Shown here one piece after another: positions 37,815-49,812 of a DNA stretch of 64,000 nt. This DNA comes from Sphagnum magellanicum (Eukaryota; Streptophyta; Sphagnopsida; Sphagnales; Sphagnaceae): positions 6,888,038 through 6,952,037 of the forward strand of contig CM038923.1 in the NCBI GenBank assembly GCA_021904315.1. Direction: 5' to 3'. The notes beneath the pieces were generated by a model that searched no databases, had not been told where the DNA came from, and saw only the letters and a program-made list of their open reading frames with translations. Made by a program: the position numbers and the translations under genes. Every line of letters begins with the position of its first letter. The first letter of the stretch is position 1.

Positions 37815-38888
37815 AAGTGAGTGATGAATCAAGAATGCCAAAGGGAAGGCCAAAAAATGAAAATTGGTTCACATTCCAGAAGTTTCCAGAACCGACAGTG
37901 CCGGAAACAACAACCCCATGAGCTTTGAATTCTATGGTTTTGATTCCAAAGGGTTACATCATCTCATCATCATCAAACTCCATCAAAATTCGTAACATGC
38001 TAAAGCCCACCCCCGCCCCCTTCCAGTTGTCTGGTGCAGTTTTGCTTTGTCGGTTATGAGAGCAAGTGTGCTGTGCTGCATATGCGGCTACACAATTATA
38101 TTCACAGAATCCAAAGTCCAGTTTTATTGCTGTTGCTAGCTTTATTGTCCACAAGCAGCAGCAGCAGCGACAATTGATTGATTTACGTAGTCGTCATCGT
38201 CCCCTTTTGTGTGTTGGATCCTAGTAGAAGATTTTATCTTCACCTTCTTCTTCTAAGTTTGTATTCAGATATTGGCTTCTGCACTAAAGAGCAGGTCTGT
38301 CCATATTCCACATCTCCTCTTTGGGTTTCACGGAGTGTTTATTATTGTTGTTGCTATACCCTCATCCAAAAACATGAAAATTTTAACATTATAAAATGAG
38401 ACACTACGTAAATGCCACCACCCCCTTTCAATCAGGTCAGGTTGTGCACACAAGTTTAGAGGTTTTTTTTTCATTTAAAAAAAAAGAAATTTACAAAAAA
38501 ACACAATTGATTGGCTTACCACAATCTTCTTCAAAATTGGGCAATCAAAAAAAGTACAAGTATAGAGAGGTGCTTCTCATTTTGCACACTTTTATTATTA
38601 CATTCAACTTTCTTGGGCAAATGATATGAGATGCAAGTGTGATGCTATTGGGAACATCTTGGAAAAACACATTGGGGAACTTGAGGAACACAGACAAACA
38701 TAATTGAGAACACCAAAATCCAAAAAAAATGATTGAACTCCACATGGCCCATCCTCGTCCCTTGAAAAAGGAAAAAAAAGATGGGCCCCTCAGGAGTGCA
38801 TGTTGAGCCATCTCATTGGTGGGCTGAAAATTATATGACTGAAACCCCTTTTTGTCACCATTTTTTTGGCCTGTGCTAATATCCCTTC

Positions 38889-38924
38889 TGAAGAAGAAGA
38901 AGAAGAAGAAGAAAGAAGAAGAAG
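38889..38924. repeat. (AAG)n microsatellite
   Basis: About eleven AAG units with one interruption. Confidence 0.9.
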
Positions 38925-39164
38925 CTTGGGCAACCTAAAGAAAGCAAGGTGACAAAGGCCAAATTCTTGTCAAATTTCTTTTTAGAAAGGAGGAAATAAT
39001 CTTTGTCTCTTGTGCGTCATGAATTCTATCTAACTTAATCCAGCTACCAAACACGAAGCAATGCAAAAAAGCATATGAAGTCTACTCTACTTGTTGAAGT
39101 CCAATAACTAAATGGAAGTAGGAGTTGTTTTTTGTGAGATGAGAAATGTTGTTCCTACATACTT

Positions 39165-39380
39165 AAGGTGCATTCACACCTAATATTAGGTCAGTGTTAA
39201 GTGAAAATCTAGGTGGCATCTTAGGTGGCACCCAATGTTAAATAGGTGATTATTTAATATTAAGAGAATGTTAACTTAAGATAAAATCTTTATGATAAAT
39301 AGGTTTAGGTTCTAAATGACTACCTTGGTGTTAGGGGACTTAATACTAGAGTCCTTAACACCAAGTGTGAATGCACTTTT
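39165..39380. mobile_element. MITE-like element, about 216 bp
   Basis: Left end AAGGTGCATTCACACC; right end on the minus strand AAAAGTGCATTCACACTTGG. Inner blocks also mirror (AATATTAGG/TAATATTAAG). It carries CTAGGTGGCATCTTAGGTGG, related inverted to the motif near 10650. No coding capacity. The target duplication could not be settled. Confidence 0.7.
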
Positions 39381-39471
39381 ACACTAATATTATTCCACCT
39401 GAAATTATAATCTCTCATGTTTTCCCTGACACTTGCTGCCCTTGAGTGAAGGTCTTTAATTGTGTTTAAAT

Positions 39472-39540
39472 TCTGTGATGCAGCTACACTGGCGAGCATC
39501 CCTAAACAGATTTTGCCTTAATTGGTGACACGTTTCTACA
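39472..39540 (+). repeat. Diverged GCCAAATTTGGC-family end
   Basis: GTGATGCAGCTACACTGGCG, AGCATCC, AACAGATTTTGCC. The outer block is kept but the inner palindrome is eroded. Confidence 0.45.
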
Positions 39541-42500
39541 GGACCATTAAAATAGTAGACAGAACTGTGGCGACACGCTCCCCAAGAAAACAAATTTCAC
39601 ATTTTGAGTGAATTATTTAGATATCTATATATATTTAATTTTTAAATATAATTTGTTATAGAATATATTTTTGAAAAAATTAGTGTCAGTTTTTGGTGAT
39701 TTTTAGTCAAAGGAAAAAAGAATTGAGTAAACCGACACTTTAATTTCAGTGATGAGTAATCAAAACCGATATATGGGGAATTTGTTTTTTAAAAATCTTT
39801 CGTATGGTCGTCCATGAAACATTCCAAAGACAATTAAAAAAATAATTACCTCACTCTTTTCCATTATCCATCAACATGGATATCAAAAAAAAAATTAATA
39901 TGTGTTTTTCCAAGTCCATGAAATGTATATTAATTTAAATTAAATTTTACATTGACATAAATAATGATGAATTATTGAAAACTATATGAAAACATCCAAA
40001 AAGAAAGAAAAAAAAGAAGTTGATGGTGACTAGTAGTGGAGCTCAAATTGGTATAAAGGTAAAAACTGCAAAATTTAAATAAATGGGTTGCTTTGGAACT
40101 ATACCAATATTAGAGTGGCATTGGGATTGAACACAAATTGTAATGTATTAAAGGAATTTTGAAGGAGAAATCTCTTTTTCGTTCAAAATTGAATTTTTGA
40201 ATAACTAATGAATTTTTTCCCCATGACAAAAACTACCCAAGGCTTAATATTTCTCACATCTTAGTCTAAAATTTGTAGAATCACCTCTATAACATTGGAC
40301 TTGTTGCAGGCATTTTTTAAATATCAAGAATGTGCCCCAATTTCCCTAACATTTTCTGTTTAGATTTTATCGAATTTTCAATGACATATTAATTTAATAT
40401 TTAATAAATCTTACACCATATGTCTAAAAATTAGAAAATCACCTCAATGCACCCTTCTTGAGGGCTTTCCAATGGTGCAAAGAGCATGATTGGAAGTGAT
40501 ATGGTTTTATAGATCTCAAGGTGACCAAAAGAGAGCAAATGACTTGATCTCTAAGTTCAAATTTAACATTGCAAGGGTTGAAAATAGCCCCTAAGAGGCC
40601 TCACACAAGAAAGTGAAGGAGTTCAGTAAAGCTCCAACATTGGGGACATTGCCATGGGTGCCTTATTTGAGAATGTCCACACCACTCCTGGGCTTTACAT
40701 ATTGTAAAGCATGATCATAAACTTAAACATACATAGATCACAAGGCATAGGAGGGCTAGGTTCTCACACATATTCATTAAGGTTGGCCTAAGAGACCTTA
40801 CACTTATAATATTAAATAGGCATAAGGATCCCTAGGACATATACCTATTCATCAATAGAAGGTGCGCTCAAAACACCCAAGAAAATTTCTTCTTCAGAAT
40901 CTCCCTTAGAGTGTTGTACCTACCAGTGTTCACCCTAGTTAAGTCAGCTGAGGGTGAACAAGGCAGTGAGGGGTTATGATTACCCAGAGCTCACAATGCA
41001 TCATCCATTGGAAGCAGGAGGGTTTACAGGATAGGTTATTGAGGTTGAACCAATGGATGTTGCAAATAGAACAACTCCTTTGTTGTGTGGAACTAATGTG
41101 TTGTTTTGTTGACACTTGAACCTTCACCTTGTTACATTTATCACTCGCAAAAGAAGGCCATGTAAAATTCATTTCTCAAGAAAAAATGTGAGTGAGGCCA
41201 CTTCAGATTGCCTCGACTTCAAGTAAGTCTTGGAAGTTGAAGTCATAAAGTCGTCAAGATTTATGATATGAATTTGAAAAATAAACCTTGTGGTGGGCTT
41301 ACTAACTGGAAGCGCATGGGTCCAAAAAACATTGTTCCCATGAAATTCGATGTCAACAATTATCCATTTTTAACACACAATTCTCTTTGAAAAGTGAAAG
41401 GATGCAAATAATTGAGAATTTTAGCTCAACCTTTCATGAAAGCTAGTTAAAATTCCCAAAAGTGTTTCAATGTTTAATACAGTGTACATATATACCTTTC
41501 ATTTTGAGGAAATATGTTTGGATGTAAGCGTAGCCATCACAAAAATTGTGTTTTGTGTCATTAATGTTTTCTACAATAATGTAATCTTGTATGCATCATA
41601 TACATCTAGTAGTCACTATGGTAATAAGATGTTAAATATTACATCTTGACCATGATTTTAAAAGTTCCTTGTTGGAATGGTTCCATCCCATCCATCACCT
41701 ACACATCAGCAATTGTCGCTTAATAATAAGAACCTTGCTTTTGTTTGATGCAAGTTGACCTATCATTCTAAGTTGCTCAGTTCATCACACACATTTGGTT
41801 ACTTTCAAATAAAATAGGTAAACATATGTCAATAACTTCTTTAACTTGCGAGCTATGACTTGAGATTGATTTGAGATTGAAGATGTGTAGTGGAGATACA
41901 ATTGTGTCACACGCAATAGAACTTTAGGTGTTTTCAACCACCTATCCACATATATGTTAACTATCCTTATAACCTTCTAACTTGTGATCGGGTCAAATGC
42001 CCTAATATGATGAACAACAAGGCCAAAAAAAACTTTACTTCGTAAGTATTGCAAATGCTTGCATCCAAGATGTCATTAATACCAAACTTACCTCCCTTAA
42101 ATTGCATGCATAGCAGGATGAGATCTAGAAGCAATGATGTCCTTATTATTATGTGGGAATTAGGGTTTTTGATCATGCAATACTTATTCATATATTTAAT
42201 CACTCAATACTTTTTCATGTAATTGGGTAAAATGGTCACCCATGGACTCCTAGATATGACTTCCGGATGATTGACTTCAAAAAAATTTGACTTCATCCAT
42301 CCCCCTAAAGTAACAAGGTCACCAAATTTGACCCCCAAAGTCTAGAGAGAAAGAAAAGCTAATTCCTATCTACTTTCCAAAAATTTTAAAATGGTGATTC
42401 CATAGCTATGGGAACTTGTTTGAAGGAGTAGAACTGAAGTGGGAGAGGGCAAGAGCTTCTAGGGGTCCTTCTAGTAAATACTAAAGACCTAAAAGTGGAC

Positions 42501-43190
42501 TTAAAAATTTATTTGGTGATCAAATTGTGTGCCGACACACATTCGCAAATCTACTTGGGAGAGTCCCACATACTTCTACACAGCCTAGAAACACATTCAT
42601 GAAAAATTAGAACAAAAAACTTGGGGGTCCCAGGGATCCTGGTTTTGAGAGAAACCCGTCACTTTAGGAATATGTGGCACCTATTTTGGGGCCCCATTTT
42701 TCTGATGGATTCATAAATGGTGGTCATGCTTGATGCCTTTTTTGGCATAGTACTTACATAGAATAAAAAATTTCTGGATTTTTGTTTCCCTCAAGTCTTG
42801 TTGTGTAAATTTATTTTTTTCTGGACTCTTGTTTCCGCTCAAGTCTTTGTTGTGTCATCACCAAAATGGTGGAGAACACCAAAATAGTGGAGAAGTAAAT
42901 GGGTACGAAAAGTCCATGGAACTTAGTTCCTAATGAGAAAGAGCCAAATGGGAGTGCCAGAGTTTCATTGAATGGGCAAGAAGCACAAGAAACCCATTTC
43001 CTCCGTCTTGTCCTAAGCCTCTTATTTTGGGAGTGGCCCCACCCTAGTAGGGCTACTAGTATACCCTAGGTTAGAGTATACCTACTAGTATAGAGTTTCA
43101 TTGAATGGGCATAGGCAAAAGTTTAAACCAAGAAATCAAAGGAATTAAAAAAGGGCCTAAGCTATATGACAACAAAATTAAATAAATTAG
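39541..43190. other. AT-rich gene-free region
   Basis: No exon-like composition. Includes the second copy of the 7.6 kb repeat at 40600-40800. No RNA gene recognised. Confidence 0.55.
40600..40800 (+). repeat. Dispersed repeat, copy 2 (relative at 7630-7840)
   Basis: Shared ordered blocks with the 7.6 kb copy, for example GGGCTTTAC, CATACATAGATCA, GGTTCTCACACAT and GGTTGGCCTA. Same orientation as copy 1. Confidence 0.55.
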
Positions 43191-43208
43191 TTTAGTTTGG
43201 GGGGGTGT

Positions 43209-43240
<32 letters not shown>
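43209..43240. repeat. Poly-G run, 32 bases
   Basis: Uninterrupted G homopolymer preceded by GGGGGTGT. Exact length is doubtful for technical reasons. Confidence 0.9.
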
Positions 43241-43290
43241 CTCAAATACTGGAGACAAAAGTTGCCTTTTCTATTGGGCCACGAATTTTG
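43236..43290 (-). repeat. SINE-like head (pol III A and B box pair)
   Basis: On the minus strand TGGCCCAATAGAAAAGG resembles an A box. GTATTTGAGCCCC, starting about 32 bases after the end of the core A box (44 bases start to start), resembles a B box. That start-to-start spacing is that of a tRNA. The sequence after the B box is the C run. Candidate only. Confidence 0.35.
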
Positions 43291-43989
43291 AGATACGGCG
43301 GGCAGACGGGCAGGTGACCAGACTGGGGGGGTTAGTCCTGGCTTTGTGCTACCCGTAGGAAGTGCCCGGTCGTACAGATGGTCTAGACTATTCCCGCGCC
43401 CGGAATATGACAGCACACTCTGGCAAAAAATTATATATTTATACACTTACTTAAAAAAGGGGAAAAATTAAATTATTATTACAGTCCCAGATTCCTTAAG
43501 CGCTCTGTAAGTAACTCAAGTAATTCTGGAGGCAATTGGATTTTGCCAATATTAGAGGTGTTGTGAGGAGTTAAAACCTAAGGGGATTACACTGACAATG
43601 GCAGAACAAATTTAGAGCTCTGCCAAATAGCCACTTGAGTGCTTCTACTACTAAGTGGGTACCTACCTATTTGGCAGCATTTTATTTTATTTTATTTTAC
43701 TTTATGTTTTGGCGAATTTTGGCCACTTGGCGACCATAAACATTTGCAGTGCCACTCATAAGAAAAAGGACCAAACATTTGTTGGGGAAAAAAATGCCAA
43801 AGTCGCCAGATTTTGAGGATTCTTTAGAAAATCTACCCAGCATAGATAAGTGACATTTGAAGTGATGTATAGTTTAGGTGCAAAAGACCTTATTTATTTA
43901 TTTTATCTACTTAAAAGTTTATTGGACTTTTTTCCAACTCTCAACAGAAATTGGTGCTAGATCTCCTCTATGTTGTTTTGGGATTTTTT

Positions 43990-44007
43990 GGGGGGGGGGG
44001 GGGGGGG
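43990..44007. repeat. Poly-G run, 18 bases
   Basis: Second G homopolymer within 800 bases of the first. Confidence 0.9.
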
Positions 44008-44218
44008 CCAGATTCTTATCTTAAAAACTTGAGGTAGGTACCTAGTACCCAACGAAGAAGATAGGATGACATTAAAGTATTTGAAGAATCTCTACTACCT
44101 AATGATCTTTTTATCTTTATGGGCATTTTAAAATATTTCAATCCTACATCACCCCCACTCAAAACATCAGATCATCTTTGCTTTCCTCCTTTCATTTTTT
44201 GACTTGTGAGTGAGGAGC

Positions 44219-44240
44219 ACTACTACTACTACTACTACTA
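44219..44240. repeat. (CTA)n microsatellite
   Basis: Seven CTA/TAC units in an otherwise unremarkable intergenic stretch. Confidence 0.85.
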
Positions 44241-44544
44241 GCCTACATTAGAAGGACACCCCTTCCAAGGTTTTAATCACAAGATTGATCATCAGCAATG
44301 CTTCCCATGTGATGGGTTTAAGTGAGTGGGCCTGAGATAAGCCTTTCTTGTACCTTTTTTCTTTTTCATGCATGTGATGTGCAAGGAGAAGTAACTAGAG
44401 CATGAAACTAGTCACAATACAATAATAGTACCTACCCTGATTTGGCAGCAATTTGCCTCATGATTTATTCATTTTCATTTACATTTGGCAATACAGAAAA
44501 TTTTGAATATATTTTACAATCTGGCATTGTACTGAATAATTTTC

Positions 44545-44705
44545 ATAAAATTGCCAGATTTAACAATAGGTTCCAGTAGGTTTTTTTTTTTAAAAAGGCT
44601 GCTTCAAAAAAATATTATTTTCATATTTTTTTTATTGCCAAATTTTGACTAAATTGTCTTATGGATCATTGCTACTAGGGCTGCTACATCACAAAAATTG
44701 AAAAA
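44545..44705 (-). repeat. GCCAAATTTGGC-family end
   Basis: TTGCCAGATTTAACAATAGG, TTCCAGTAGG, ATTGCCAAATTTTGACTAAAT, TTATGGATCATTG and GGCTGCTACATCACAAAAAT in order; right-end orientation. Confidence 0.65.
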
Positions 44706-45424
44706 AATAAAATAACACTGCCTCCCATCCAGTGTTTGTCAAGCACAACTGAGCCTGCAAGCATTATAATCATTGGCCATGTTGCTGGGCAAAATGAATG
44801 ATGACAATAGCCACAAGTTGATCAGCCATGGCAGCCCACCTGATGCAGGCCAGTACACACACAACAGGGTCAGTGAGGTTTAAAATTTGTTAAGAAGATC
44901 CATCATTTGCATGTAATTAGTGAAGCATGTATGTCATAATCTCATTGCAGCTATTTTTCCTTGCAAAATTGGATATCTCTGTCCTTTCTTTGTTCAATGG
45001 GTGTGCCTCAATATTTTCCATCCCCTATGATTTCCCATGCCCCCAAATTAGAATTGATCATTTCTTGTACTAGTGCCCAAACCCCACAATAACATGACAA
45101 AAAGTGTGCAATGAACAATCTTAGAAGTAAAACACTTAAAAACCCACTTGGGTCTCTAAACTCCTAAGGGATATTACTACTAATTAGGGCCAGAGATGCA
45201 AAAGGCACAAATATTCTACTTTGTGTTTGCAACAAAGATGGTGTAAGACACCTTGCAATCTTAGTTCGCCGTCTGTGCAAATAAAAAATTTCCAATATAT
45301 ATATTTTTATTTCAATTTTTGCACCATAATGACAAATGAAAATCCAGCAGGTCTCATGCAAAGGATTTTTGTTTGAAAATATGCCAAGGTCAACTGCTTG
45401 CGAGTGGAAATTTTTCTGAAATCT

Positions 45425-45545
45425 CCATATTTAGACAATAGATTCCAGCAGATTGCTAACCTTAAATTCTTCTACTTACTACATATAGCCAAATTTGGCT
45501 ATTTTCTCTTGAGATGATGGCCAATGTGGCTACATCACAAAATTG
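45425..45545 (-). repeat. GCCAAATTTGGC-family end
   Basis: CCATATTTAGACAATAG, TTCCAGCAG, ATAGCCAAATTTGGCTA, GATGATGGCCAATGTGGC and TACATCACAAAATTGG in order; right-end orientation. The palindrome is intact. Confidence 0.7.
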
Positions 45546-47506
45546 GAAAACAGACCCATTATCACATATTATGGTAGTTTATAAAAGCAATGTGGATTTA
45601 TGTTAACTTACCATTTCTCTTTACAACAAAGCTGACCACCTCAATGGACCCTCATCTTCGTTTATGTAGGTAAAATTGACCATCATCTCAACTAGCTTTA
45701 CTTTACCAGAATGAATCAGCTGAAGCAAGCAAAGTAAAGTAATTTGATGATGATGCAATTGCCTCCTGGCCACCAAATTTCCTCTTAAGTGTTCAGAGTT
45801 GAAATACCACAAGAGGACATATGCTACATGTTAGGCTTAGTATTAGTCAACTAACATTCTTCATGCTGATCAAAGACCTGAGTAAAGTTCATCCTTTTGC
45901 AGCAAGCCAGCCTTTAGACTATGTATTATCACTCTGTAAACCTGAATTTTGTTTGTTGAGAGCTCTAGTTTCCAATTCAGCTTTTTGTTGATGGTGTAGA
46001 GAGGAAGAGGTTCTGGCACTGACTGCAAGGAGAGAGAGAGGGAGGGAGGGAGGACGGAAGGAAGGAAGCCTATTCAGTAGAGGCCCAAATTATTTCTTTG
46101 AGAGATTATCTACTCTGGACATCTCTTGCTATTTCGAGTCATTGCCATGTACCTACTACCCCTCTAACACGTACCCTTTTGGACTTTACTACAAAATCGC
46201 ACTAATGTCCAATTGTGCCAATATTTTGAAGGGGTGTTGTCAACTCTGTTCACATATGATGATACTTTTCACTCATTCTTTTTTGTCTTCAAAATTGTCA
46301 CTGAAACTAATAAGTCAACCTATCTTTTTAATTATTACTTTGTTTCATAAGGAGAAAAAGATAATGAAAATCCCTCTGAAATTCACTGTAAAGGACCCTT
46401 TTGGGTCACACAAGCAAGAACAACAACTCTTCAAAGATCTAAGATGGGAATCAAGAAGATGATGCATCATTGAAACCAGTGGGTGTCAGTCGCACAACCA
46501 ATTTGTTGTGAAGTGTTTGTTCCTGGGTCGGACCTAAGTTGGGTCGTTGAAGGCTGAAGCTTCCCATTCCACAAGAGATCATTCTTTTGCAATCTTTTCT
46601 TTGTTCAGATTGGGTTTCCAAGGGACCAAGCAAAGCTTCATTGGAGAGGGAAAATAGATTTTGCTGAAGAGGTTCAAAATGCTCACTTTGCATTTTCCCA
46701 TTGTAGTCACGTCAACTCAATGTTTTAAGATCTAGACATTAGGGGTTTTTTTTTTGGATCTTTGGAATTTATCATAATCTCACGTATGTATCACACTCCC
46801 CACTCATCCTCCACAAGGGGAACAAATAGGGGAACAAATATACGTAGGAATACCAGTCCTTTGATAGAGAATTCCATGTTTCAATGCCAAATAGGAAATT
46901 GACAATTAACAATTTAGATGATATGTCGATATAAGTTTCAAGCACGTCCATAACAAATAGAAAATTGAGAACTTTGAACTATATGACATTGTTAATCAAG
47001 AAAAAATTCAGAAATATAATTTTTATTATAAAACCCCGATTATATTTTGCCAATTAAAATTCCCATTTTTGCAACTATTTCAGATGCCAAAAACTGAAAT
47101 ACAATTCAATTAAAGCTGCCAAAATGTACAATATAACTTTACAAAAATTGTACACAACTAAACCTTATAAGGCTGAAGAGATATTCAGGTCACACATACT
47201 GTGGGGGGGGAGGGGAGGTGGGGGTAAACTACAATAATAAGTAAAGTTAAGTAAGCCCAGCTGATCTTGTCCCTTTGTTGGAAAGCACTGTTCTTCCAAA
47301 CAGAAGACACACATTAAGTGTCATAAATGGGCATTGTAGCTTCTAGTAACCTATAACCCACACTTTACCACTTCACAGGTACCTCTACCCCAAGGGTCAA
47401 TTTATGACGCAGGTTAACAATGATAGATCTTGAAATTTACAACATCTCTAAACACAAGGACCTACCATTAAAGGCAAATGGGAATAAAATAAACTTTTAA
47501 ACTCAA

Positions 47507-47541
47507 TATTATTATTATTATTATCATTATTATTATTATTT
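47507..47541. repeat. (ATT)n microsatellite
   Basis: About eleven ATT units with one ATC interruption. Confidence 0.9.
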
Positions 47542-47837
47542 TGTGTATGCACTGTGCACACTAGTAGTCCAAAAGCAATGAAATTTAATTAAAATAAATT
47601 TAGTTCAATACCTAGGGTCATATCTCTCCAGTCTACAACTCTGGACTGTGTGTTGTGTTAAACTTGGGTTGTCTCTCTTTCTCTTAAATTTTATCATTAT
47701 TGTTTTTCATTGATTTTGCCCAACCGTTTCCTCCTTCTAGTCTACCATTCAACAATGTTGAGAACACCCAGATGAATAAATAAATAAATAAGTAAATAAA
47801 TACCTATGCAAATCCCCCAAATTACCCACAAATTGTT

Positions 47838-47888
47838 GGGGTTTGGGGGCGAGGTGGGGGTAATTGTGGGGGTGGGGGGAGAGGGGGA
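47838..47888 (+). other. G-rich tract with G-quadruplex potential
   Basis: At least six runs of four or more G within about 50 bases, separated by short loops. This satisfies the usual G4 pattern. Located about 2 kb upstream of the heat shock factor start. Confidence 0.6.
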
Positions 47889-48179
47889 CTACACATTTAA
47901 TTAATGCAACCCAATGATTATGCATACACACTATCTGAAAGGCCAGAACGTTAATGAGAATAATCATCAGCAGCCAGCCATTTAATACCGTGAGAAAGGG
48001 TAGTCAGGTAATTTTTGTTTGTGGCGAATTAATTAATTAAAAGCAAGTAAAAGTGTTTACTAACTACATACTTGGGGGGGGGGGGCGTCATGGATGACTT
48101 CCCCATAAGTTTTTCATCCATAACGCTGGGGGCACAATCCCCAAGGAATTCCTCATAATTGGTAAAGGCTAAAATTTAA

Positions 48180-49812
48180 TGGAGGAAATTGTGCACTCCT
48201 CACCTTTTGCAAACCAAAATTGTTCTCAATTTGGTAAAATAGGTAGGTCCCCACGCCCCCCCACCCTCCATTCTTTGAAATTTCTCCCCTTAACGATGCG
48301 CGGGTATAGGGACAGGCTGGTGTCGCCGGCGAGACTTTTCTGTTGCGTTTCTTCTGTTGTCGTTGTTGCGCGTTCTCTCGCTCGGTCAGTCTTTCTTTCT
48401 TTCTTTCTTTTCTTCTTTCTTCGTCGTCGTCAAAACTGTCGTGTAGAAAGAATGTCCTGGAGAGAGAGAGAGCGAGCAAGCGAGCGAGCGATCTCCGGGA
48501 CTCTCTCACAGAATCCTGCAGCAAAGCTCCAAGAGTTCGTTCAGTACTATAATCAATCATCCTGCACCCACTGGTAGTGAGTGTTTCAGAACTTCTTTAG
48601 ACGAAGTTCCTGTAGCGTCTTCTTGTTTCCCCACAACCTATTTTGGGTGACCAGTCAAGAAAAGAAGCCGCACTTCTTCTTCCCTCTCCGCTTGCTTTTT
48701 TGTTGGTTTTGTTCAGCAGTTTGTGTTCTCTCTCTCTCCCTCTCTCTGTGCATGTCTTTTTTTTACCTCTCTCTCTCTCCCTCTCTGGACCTTAGAAGCA
48801 GGGACCTTATCTATATCGCTCACTGTTGGGGCTGCTTGTACTCTAGGTTGTATTAGCTTTCTTGGTGTTCTGTGCTCGGTCTATATACAATTACCGCTTT
48901 GTGGTTGTGTTGGGGTTCTGGGGTACTCTTGTCTCTCTGGGCTTTTTTCTCGTGCTCAAGAGTCCTCAACTTTGCAGTTCCGAGAGTCTTTTATGCTGCC
49001 TGAATTATTCTCTGTTATATGTTCAATTCTTTTGTGCGTGTGTCCCTGGCAGCACCAAGCCCACCAAATACTCTAGACGTGTATGTTTGTCTCTTTTTTA
49101 TGATATCTTCTTGTCCTCCTACAACAGAGCTGCAAACGTGAACAACAACAACAACCACCACCTTCATGGTTTGGTTTGAATTGCAGTACAGAGATCGAGA
49201 TCGACGTTTCTGTGTTGCTGCAGATAGGACCAAATGATTTGGAGACCTAGGTATCTTCTTTGAACCTATATCTCCCATCTCTTCATCAGCCTTATCGGCG
49301 ACATTCCTTCTGTACACCAGATCATATATTTCCACTTTTCTGATGTGCGGCGCCACATGAGCAGCAGCAGCTGGTCTGTAATAATACTCAAAGTCTCGGA
49401 TCTACAGAAGTTTTCCGATAATTGTTGCTGTGCAACAAGATCTTCTTCAAGCTGCAGCACACGTTATACTTCATGTCGCGAGCCTGGAAAGTAACAGAAA
49501 GCAGCTCACAGCTCGTCACAACAGCTTTGGGTCGTGTTCCTTTGGTCGGAGTAGTCGTGTTTCTGCAGCTGCACGATGGTTGGAAGACGCGGCAGATGTG
49601 GACCTCCTCACCTCTTTTGATCATATGGTTCAACGGAAGTAGCGCTATTGCCACCAGAGTAGAAGAAAGAAAACAAGGAAACTGTGGCTTGCTTGCCCTG
49701 ATCAGCTGCTACAAGTGCTCGCAGCAGCAGCAGGAGTTGGCTTTCTGAACTTGCGGATTGTTTGTCACTCACCCATTTCTTCAAGAGTGATCGACAGATT
49801 ATACAAACAAAC
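48180..49812 (+). promoter_or_regulatory. Promoter/5' leader region of the heat shock factor gene
   Basis: GC- and CT-richer than the surrounding DNA, with CTTT repeats (48391-48420), GAGA/GCGA tracts (48460-48492) and CTCT tracts (48727-48785). A TATA-like TCTATATACA lies at about 48879-48888 and another TCTATATCG near 48811. Several upstream ATGs open frames rich in Phe, Leu, Ser and Cys (48343-48552, 48581-48856, 48862-49179). The transcription start and any leader intron cannot be fixed from sequence. Confidence 0.45.
48391..48420. repeat. (CTTT)n microsatellite
   Basis: Seven or so CTTT units in the heat shock factor upstream region. Confidence 0.9.

Larger units (their letters stand above)
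36870..39160. other. Intergenic DNA with simple repeats
   Basis: No gene recognised. Contains an AAAT microsatellite near 37534-37555, the CCCCA/CCACA tract at 37768-37814 and an AAG repeat at 38889-38924. Confidence 0.5.
45550..48175. other. Intergenic DNA with simple repeats
   Basis: No gene recognised. Purine-rich GAGAGGGAGG tract near 46030-46065, ATT repeat at 47507-47541, AAAT repeat near 47775-47800, G-rich tracts near 47200, 47838-47888 and 48076. Confidence 0.5.

Noticed and set aside
43192..43446. Pro-rich minus-strand frame
   Set aside because: Its Pro run is the G homopolymer read in reverse; no domain is present.
48590..48620. Heat shock element in the leader (GAACTTC and GAAGTTCC words)
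   Set aside because: Spacing does not fit nGAAnnTTCn; only imperfect half-sites are present.
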